This document shows positions 6,159 to 9,252 of a stretch of DNA of 9,252 nt, piece after piece. Position 1 is the stretch's first letter, and each line of letters opens with the position of its first letter. The notes under the pieces are model-generated. The model did not search any database. It saw nothing but the letters and a program-made list of their open reading frames with translations, and was not told the DNA's origin. The position numbers were made by a program, and so were the translations under genes. The DNA comes from Defluviitaleaceae bacterium (GTDB lineage Bacteria > Bacillota > Clostridia > Lachnospirales > UBA5962), in NCBI GenBank assembly GCA_009787435.1, contig WRFW01000173.1, positions 1-9,252 of the forward strand, written 5' to 3'.

Positions 6159-6836
6159 ATGTCTAAAAGAAGTGCAATTAAAAAATTAGCAGTATCAATT
6201 TTAGCCGGTTTTATGGTTCTAGGCACAATGCCTTTAAACACACTAGCTAGAGATAGAGAAAATAATCAAACACAAGAGCTTTTCAATTTTGTTGAATTTG
6301 ATGTGTTTGAACTTTCGCCGGAAGATTTAGAAAAAGATTATATAGTTAAATATGAAAATATCTTTTTCGATGATTATGGCAATAAACATAAAACTAGAGT
6401 AACATTTGAACCAACACAAGAGTTTAGAGAATATATTGAAGAAAGAAATAAAGATAGTTTGATTACACCTTTTGTAACTAATAGAGATGCTTTTATGGGT
6501 CGAATTGGGAGCAACTCAGTTAGTAGAAGTGTATTTACTGCAACATTATTTGCTAGACAAACTATGTCTTTCGATTTTGATTTGTATACAGTAGGAACTA
6601 GCCTTAATCGCCGTGTTGCTAATGCAAGACATTTTTATTTTTCAGGAAGCCACGTTGATTTTACAAACCCAAGCTTAAATATTTCAAGAGCTGAACCTAC
6701 TCTTCAATTTAGAGCAGAAGTGAATGGCTCTGTGCAAGCAACTTCAAGAGCTTTAGTAGGCGGCACTAGCCAAACTTGGTTATTAACAGCTCGTGTTACT
6801 CAATCTGGATTGATTGGGGTTTATAGCAACTTTTGA
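6159..6836 (+). CDS. Secreted protein of unknown function, cassette 2
   Basis: A 225-aa exported protein. The signal peptide MSKRSAIKKL plus hydrophobic core is nearly identical to that of the 4188-4766 protein, with likely cleavage after TLA (28-30). Residues 31-100 are acidic and Phe/Glu-rich, with some Lys. Residues 101-225 contain no Lys and no Cys but about 11 Arg, plus abundant Ser, Thr, Phe and alternating polar/hydrophobic stretches that suggest beta strands (for example QTMSFDFDLYTVG at 134-146). This repeats the layout of the first protein without clear residue identity. AAAGGAG lies 12 bases before the ATG. A 46-aa membrane protein follows 79 bp later with no terminator between. 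No family recognised; a processed secreted effector is one possibility. Confidence 0.85.
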   Translation: MSKRSAIKKLAVSILAGFMVLGTMPLNTLARDRENNQTQELFNFVEFDVFELSPEDLEKDYIVKYENIFFDDYGNKHKTRVTFEPTQEFREYIEERNKDSLITPFVTNRDAFMGRIGSNSVSRSVFTATLFARQTMSFDFDLYTVGTSLNRRVANARHFYFSGSHVDFTNPSLNISRAEPTLQFRAEVNGSVQATSRALVGGTSQTWLLTARVTQSGLIGVYSNF

Positions 6837-6915
6837 TGAGATATTTTCAAGAAATTTTATGATAAACAACTTTTTTTTCTTCTTGCATTACTTTATAATT
6901 TTAGGCGGCTTCACT

Positions 6916-7056
6916 ATGCTATTTATTTTAATTTTGCTTTGCCAAATTTATTTAGTTTTGAAAATTAAACATATAAAACACGAGCTTAAAGATGTGAGAG
7001 ATAAAGATAAAAGAAAACCAAATTTAGAACAAACTTCAAGCGATATAAACTTTTAA
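6916..7056 (+). CDS. Small single-span membrane protein, 46 aa
   Basis: The product starts MLFILILLCQIYLVLKIK: one membrane segment (about residues 2-17) followed by a highly charged tail (HIKHELKDVRDKDKRK) and a polar end. I chose the ATG at 6916 because AGGCGG lies seven bases upstream. The frame is open further upstream, with an ATG at 6859 (65 aa) and a TTG at 6814 that overlaps the previous gene, but neither has a convincing binding site. It is the last gene of cassette 2, before a shared terminator. As with the larger membrane protein of cassette 1, it may be a partner or protective factor for the secreted protein; this is inference from position only. Confidence 0.6.
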   Translation: MLFILILLCQIYLVLKIKHIKHELKDVRDKDKRKPNLEQTSSDINF

Positions 7057-7085
7057 ATATCGTATATATAAAAAATATATGCAAT

Positions 7086-7117
7086 AAAAAAAAGAGCTAA
7101 TCAAAAGCTCTTTTTTT
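7086..7117. terminator. Bidirectional intrinsic terminator
   Basis: AAAAAAAGAGCT (7087-7098) and AGCTCTTTTTTT (7106-7117) form a perfect 12-bp stem with a 7-base loop, giving a U-run in either direction. Rightward it ends cassette 2. Leftward it lies partly within the last codons of the regulator gene (stop at 7101-7103) and would end that operon. Confidence 0.9.
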
Positions 7118-8054
7118 GTGTTCGATTTTTTCTGAAGCAAAGCTCATCGAGAGAGATATTCAACATTTTCGATATTTTCACCAGTGTGTTGAATGGCATA
7201 TTTACCTCTCCCCTTTCCATTTTATATACGTGGCTATCTGAATAGCCTAATTCATCTATAAAATCTTCTATGCTAATGCCTAGCTGCTCACGGCGTTTCG
7301 TTATATTATCGCCGATAAATATAAGGCTTTGTGCTTCATTTAATTCAAATTCTGGGTGGAAGCTATAGCTTGCTACTTCTTCCCTCATTATTTTGTGCTT
7401 ATGCCTATCGCCTGTATCTTTAAGAAGTGTTAAGTTTTTAATTACTTCATCTGAATTTTTATCCCAAATAGCTAACCTTATGAGTATTATAAACTCAAAC
7501 TTTCTTGTTTTTTCACCTTCAAGCTTGCATATTTTTAAAGCTTCGTTTGAATGGTATTTAAAAAGCTTTTCTAATTCTTCAAAGCGTTCACTAGTCCAAG
7601 TTTCATCAACTTCAAAAAATTTCATTTTTAAAAAATTGATTAAGATATTTACATGAACACTATATTTAGCCTTGTTAATTTTTTCTTTAGATACATGCTT
7701 TTTTATAGCTTTAAAAATTTTTTCTGAAAATTCATTAGCTTTTTCAAAAGTTTCAGCAAAAGGAACTACCGCTTCAGCAATACTTATATCATGTATATCC
7801 CAATTTTTAATTTCAAGATAACCTAGCCTTTTTATTATTGGCTTCGCAATTAAACAAAGCTTTTCAAAACTAGCACCTTTATAATCTTTTTCAAAAATTT
7901 CAATAATTTTTAAAATGTCTAATAATTGCGGAGTGCTTTTGCCTATCTTTTTAAAATAACGGTTTATTGAGTTTTCTAAAAATTTAAGCTCATGTAAATC
8001 TTTGAGAGAATTTCCTCTAAGTTTAGGAAACTGCTCTAAAATTTCAAGCTCCAT
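7101..8054 (-). CDS. XRE-family regulator with C-terminal HTH, probable peptide receptor
   Basis: A 317-aa cytoplasmic protein. Residues about 1-240 are predicted mostly helical, rich in Lys, Glu, Phe, Leu and Ile, and could be TPR-like helical pairs, though no clear TPR consensus is visible. Residues about 248-307 form a Cro/CI-type helix-turn-helix: IGDNITKRREQLGISIEDF, then ELGYSDSHVYKMERGEVNMP, then LVKISKMLNISLDEL. This is the reverse of Rgg, PlcR and AimR, whose HTH is N-terminal. I prefer the start at 8054 because AGAGAGGGA before it matches the leader of the first small peptide gene (AGAGAGGGGAA). An in-frame ATG at 8084 would add 10 residues and overlap the stop of the last peptide gene. 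Three tandem 21-aa peptide genes precede it in the same operon, so it may sense them. DNA target unknown. Confidence 0.85.
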   Translation of the reverse strand: MELEILEQFPKLRGNSLKDLHELKFLENSINRYFKKIGKSTPQLLDILKIIEIFEKDYKGASFEKLCLIAKPIIKRLGYLEIKNWDIHDISIAEAVVPFAETFEKANEFSEKIFKAIKKHVSKEKINKAKYSVHVNILINFLKMKFFEVDETWTSERFEELEKLFKYHSNEALKICKLEGEKTRKFEFIILIRLAIWDKNSDEVIKNLTLLKDTGDRHKHKIMREEVASYSFHPEFELNEAQSLIFIGDNITKRREQLGISIEDFIDELGYSDSHVYKMERGEVNMPFNTLVKISKMLNISLDELCFRKNRTQKKSF

Positions 8055-8074
8055 TCCCTCTCTTTCTTCTAAAC

Positions 8075-8140
8075 TTAATCCCATCCATCCCCGCCAATAA
8101 TAAGATTACTATTTGGTTTAATACTAATTGTTATTCTCAT
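8075..8140 (-). CDS. 21-aa peptide, copy nearest the regulator
   Basis: The product begins MRITISIKPN, continues SNLII, and ends GGDGWD before TAA. AAGGAG lies seven bases before the ATG. Positions 8-10 (KPN), 13-15 (LII), 17 (G) and 20-21 (WD) are shared by all three peptides. The stop lies just before the ribosome binding site of the regulator, so translation is probably coupled. There is no long hydrophobic signal sequence. It may be a signalling peptide or an intracellular effector of the regulator; export and processing are unknown. Confidence 0.65.
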   Translation of the reverse strand: MRITISIKPNSNLIIGGDGWD

Positions 8141-8163
8141 GCTTAATCTCCTTTCTTCTATGT

Positions 8164-8229
8164 TTAATCCCATCCGTCCCCATCAATAATAAGACTAGTA
8201 TTTGGTTTAATACTAATTGTTATTCTCAT
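8164..8229 (-). CDS. 21-aa peptide, middle copy
   Basis: Begins MRITISIKPN like its neighbour, then TSLII, and ends DGDGWD. AAGGGG lies seven bases before the ATG. Relative to the copy at 8075-8140 there are five base changes in the gene, four of which alter three residues (11, 12 and 16) and one of which is silent. The first ten codons and the WD end are unchanged, so variation is concentrated in the part that could set specificity. Confidence 0.65.
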   Translation of the reverse strand: MRITISIKPNTSLIIDGDGWD

Positions 8230-8252
8230 GCTTAATCCCCTTTCTTCTATGC

Positions 8253-8318
8253 TTAATCCCATGAATTTCCGCCAATAATAAGAACATTATTTGGCTTAAT
8301 AATACTTATTGTTCTCAT
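8253..8318 (-). CDS. 21-aa peptide, promoter-proximal copy
   Basis: Begins MRTISIIKPN, then NVLII, and ends GGNSWD before TAA. It is the most diverged member but has the same length and keeps KPN, LII, G17 and WD. Its ribosome binding site AGAGAGGGGAA is close to the ATG and resembles that of the regulator rather than those of the other two peptides. It is first in the operon, about 94 bases from the predicted transcription start. Confidence 0.65.
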   Translation of the reverse strand: MRTISIIKPNNVLIIGGNSWD

Positions 8319-8418
8319 TTCCCCTCTCTTTCTATGTACGCAAAATTCAAAATTTTTATCTTCTTAATTTCTGTGTTTTGTAATATTAAGTGCCAAAAAA
8401 TTTAATGCAACATTAATT

Positions 8419-8447
8419 ATTATAGCATATTTCAAGATTTTTTGCAA
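8419..8447 (-). promoter_or_regulatory. Sigma-A promoter of the peptide-regulator operon
   Basis: On the minus strand TTGCAA (8442-8447), a 17-bp spacer and perfect TATAAT (8419-8424), with TGC just before it giving an extended -10. The transcript would start near 8412 and carry a leader of about 94 bases before the first peptide gene. The octamer TGCTATAA here is also the inner part of the cassette dyad half-site. Confidence 0.8.
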
Positions 8448-8620
8448 TATATTTCTTTATTTTTTTCTGAAAAACTTCTGAAAAGCTAGGGTTCTAAAGC
8501 TTCCTTATTTGTTTTTCGCCTTTGTCGTTAGAAAGTTTTCTATTTTCATAAGTTTGTGGTAAGATTTTTATGTGAATAAATTTAAAACGTGAAAAAAATG
8601 AAACTAATTTTTTAACTGCA

Positions 8621-8650
8621 TTGAATTTACCAACAAATTGAAATCATAAT
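8621..8650 (+). promoter_or_regulatory. Candidate promoter of the AbrB-like gene
   Basis: TTGAAT (8621-8626) and CATAAT (8645-8650) with an 18-bp spacer, 32 bp before the start codon. Match to consensus is moderate, so the call is tentative. Confidence 0.45.
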
Positions 8651-8682
8651 ATAAAATAAAAACAGAGGGAGAAATTAACATA

Positions 8683-8982
8683 ATGAAAACAGAGAAACTA
8701 AATGAATTAGGGCTAATAAAATTGCCAACCGAAAGGCTTGAATTTGGCTATTCAGCAGGTACAAACGTTGAACTTTATATTGAAAGCGATAAAATAATTT
8801 TAACTAAAACAGAAAAAAGCGTAAATTTTGAAGATAAAAATTGCTCGGTGTGCCAAATTGATGAGCTAGGAAGAGTTCATATAAAAAGTGAAATTCGTGA
8901 AAAATTATTTTTCCAAAATGGCGACCATATACAGTTTGAAATTAATGAAGATAGAATAATTATGGCTAAATGCGACGCTTAA
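8683..8982 (+). CDS. AbrB/SpoVT-like DNA-binding protein
   Basis: A 99-aa cytoplasmic protein with two swapped-hairpin AbrB-type segments. The C-terminal one is clear: IDELGRVHIKSEIREKLFF (59-77), NGDHIQFEI (79-87), then RIIMAK, matching the SpoVT-AbrB pattern. The N-terminal one (LNELGLIKLPTERLEF, 6-21, then VELYIESDKIILTK, 29-42) matches the same pattern but is degenerate. They are joined by a linker with CSVC (54-57), a CxxC pair like that seen after the AbrB domain in some clostridial regulators. The family includes transition-state regulators and MazE-type antitoxins. No toxin gene is adjacent, so a regulator is more likely. GAGGGAG lies 11 bases before the ATG. It is a single-gene unit with its own terminator. 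Confidence 0.85.
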   Translation: MKTEKLNELGLIKLPTERLEFGYSAGTNVELYIESDKIILTKTEKSVNFEDKNCSVCQIDELGRVHIKSEIREKLFFQNGDHIQFEINEDRIIMAKCDA

Positions 8983-8992
8983 GAGAAATCTA

Positions 8993-9018
8993 AAAAAGAA
9001 CCCCAAAGGGTTCTTTTT
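8993..9018. terminator. Strong intrinsic terminator, bidirectional
   Basis: AAAAAGAACCC (8993-9003) pairs perfectly with GGGTTCTTTTT (9008-9018) around loop CAAA. It ends the AbrB-like gene rightward and, with its A-run read as U, can also end the leftward glycerate kinase gene whose stop is at 9040. Confidence 0.92.
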
Positions 9019-9039
9019 AATTTTACTAACATAGATGGA

Positions 9040-9252
9040 TTAATCTATTAATATTACGCAAACATCATTAACGTTTGTGCCAGTTGGGCCTGTAAATATT
9101 AAAGAGTCTACTTGCTTTAAAGCTTCATAGCTATCATTATTTTTAATAACTTCAGCAACATCTATATTTTTCTCTTTTAACTGAGAAACAGTTGAACCAT
9201 TAACAACTGCCCCTGCTGCATCTGTTGGCCCATCTGTGCCATCGGAGCCTAG
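9040..9252 (-). CDS. Glycerate 2-kinase, MOFRL family (C-terminal part, cut by window edge)
   Basis: The last 70 codons of a leftward gene entering from the right edge. The visible product has GSDGTDGPTDAAGA near the start and TGPTGTNVNDVCVILID at the end, the conserved C-terminal motifs of the MOFRL/GckA/TtuD glycerate kinases that phosphorylate glycerate with ATP to 2-phosphoglycerate. The family commonly has GTDGTDGPTDAAGA; here the first residue of the motif context is GSDG. The N-terminal catalytic part lies outside the window, so activity and length cannot be judged. Confidence 0.9.
   Translation of the reverse strand, partial: LGSDGTDGPTDAAGAVVNGSTVSQLKEKNIDVAEVIKNNDSYEALKQVDSLIFTGPTGTNVNDVCVILID

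Larger units (their letters stand above)
5950..6239 (+). repeat. Duplicated expression module, copy 2 (promoter, leader, signal peptide)
   Basis: Homologue of 3981-4268, starting sharply in the intergenic region after the membrane-protein gene and ending at the signal peptide cleavage region of the second secreted protein. The promoter hexamers, spacer start, leader stems and ribosome binding site spacing are all kept, while the two leader loops differ together. Confidence 0.9.
8063..8329. repeat. Three tandem 89-bp repeats, each holding a 21-aa peptide gene
   Basis: The units are 8063-8151, 8152-8240 and 8241-8329, with an exact 89-bp period. The first two differ at about 9 of 89 positions by eye; the third, nearest the promoter, is more diverged. 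The period is not a multiple of three, so this is not a protein-internal repeat. Each unit contains, on the minus strand, a ribosome binding site, an ATG, 21 codons and TAA. Confidence 0.93.
8331..8682. other. Gene-free divergent intergenic region
   Basis: About 350 bp between the leftward peptide-regulator operon and the rightward AbrB-like gene. It holds the two divergent promoters listed separately and a short direct repeat TTCTGAAAA near 8465-8484. I see no RNA gene or further coding frame; the rest is plain A/T-rich sequence. Confidence 0.6.

Noticed and set aside
6845..6895. Terminator between the cassette 2 secreted gene and the small membrane-protein gene
   Set aside because: CAAGAA/TTCTTG can pair, but the T-run lies inside the loop rather than after the stem, so it would not work as an intrinsic terminator.
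4188..7056. Lactococcin 972-type bacteriocin operon
   Set aside because: The secreted proteins are longer than those precursors, lack recognisable residues of that family, and no ABC transporter or large bacteriocin-associated membrane protein is present.
8075..8318. RiPP precursor cluster with modifying enzyme
   Set aside because: No radical SAM, lanthipeptide, YcaO or protease gene is found nearby. The Trp-Asp ending alone is not enough.
8063..8329. CRISPR array or iteron cluster in the tandem repeats
   Set aside because: Units are 89 bp, directly adjacent with no spacers, and each encodes a full peptide frame with a ribosome binding site. That explains them better than a CRISPR array or replication iterons.
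8465..8484. Short direct repeat TTCTGAAAA as a regulator site
   Set aside because: Only nine bases, low complexity, and not placed clearly relative to either promoter.

Overview
The window is AT-rich DNA that reads as a low-GC Bacillota chromosome, probably a gut-type clostridial relative. The evidence is strong AGGAGG-type ribosome binding sites, consensus sigma-A promoters, short U-tailed terminators, and Firmicutes-like pgk, xylA, AbrB and MOFRL-type glycerate kinase genes. The genus cannot be assigned from this sequence alone.

Positions 1-3900 hold a leftward (minus-strand) metabolic block. xylA (xylose isomerase, with its own consensus promoter at 3859-3887) is followed by a class I SAM-dependent methyltransferase, pgk (phosphoglycerate kinase), an unlisted 40-codon small gene, and the start of another unknown gene cut by the window edge. 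A long imperfect hairpin separates xylA from the methyltransferase. A 26-bp direct repeat duplicates the 3' end of the methyltransferase gene in front of pgk.

Positions 3981-7117 hold two related rightward expression cassettes. Each begins with the same roughly 290-bp module: an A/T-rich upstream element, a perfect TTGACA-17-TATAAT promoter, a perfect dyad over the transcription start, a leader that folds into two hairpins with complementary loops, and a near-identical signal peptide. The mature proteins (from 192- and 225-aa precursors) have diverged almost completely, but both have an acidic first part and a C-terminal half that is free of lysine and cysteine and uses only arginine as its strong basic residue. 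Each secreted gene is followed by a membrane-protein gene: a polytopic protein of about 11 segments behind an intrinsic terminator in cassette 1, and a 46-aa single-span protein in cassette 2. No known family is recognised. A secreted effector plus membrane partner arrangement is an inference.

Positions 7101-8450 hold a leftward operon with a good promoter at 8419-8447. It carries three tandem 89-bp repeats, each encoding a complete 21-aa peptide with its own start, stop and ribosome binding site. These are followed immediately by a transcription regulator with a large helical N-terminal part and an XRE-type HTH at the C terminus. The layout resembles peptide-pheromone/cytoplasmic-receptor systems such as Rgg-SHP or PlcR-PapR, but the domain order is reversed and the peptides match no family I recognise. 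This is the best candidate in the window for an undescribed system. Its control of the adjacent secreted-protein cassettes is a hypothesis.

Positions 8621-9252 hold a small rightward AbrB-like DNA-binding protein with its promoter and a strong terminator, then the C-terminal end of a leftward MOFRL-family glycerate 2-kinase cut by the window edge.
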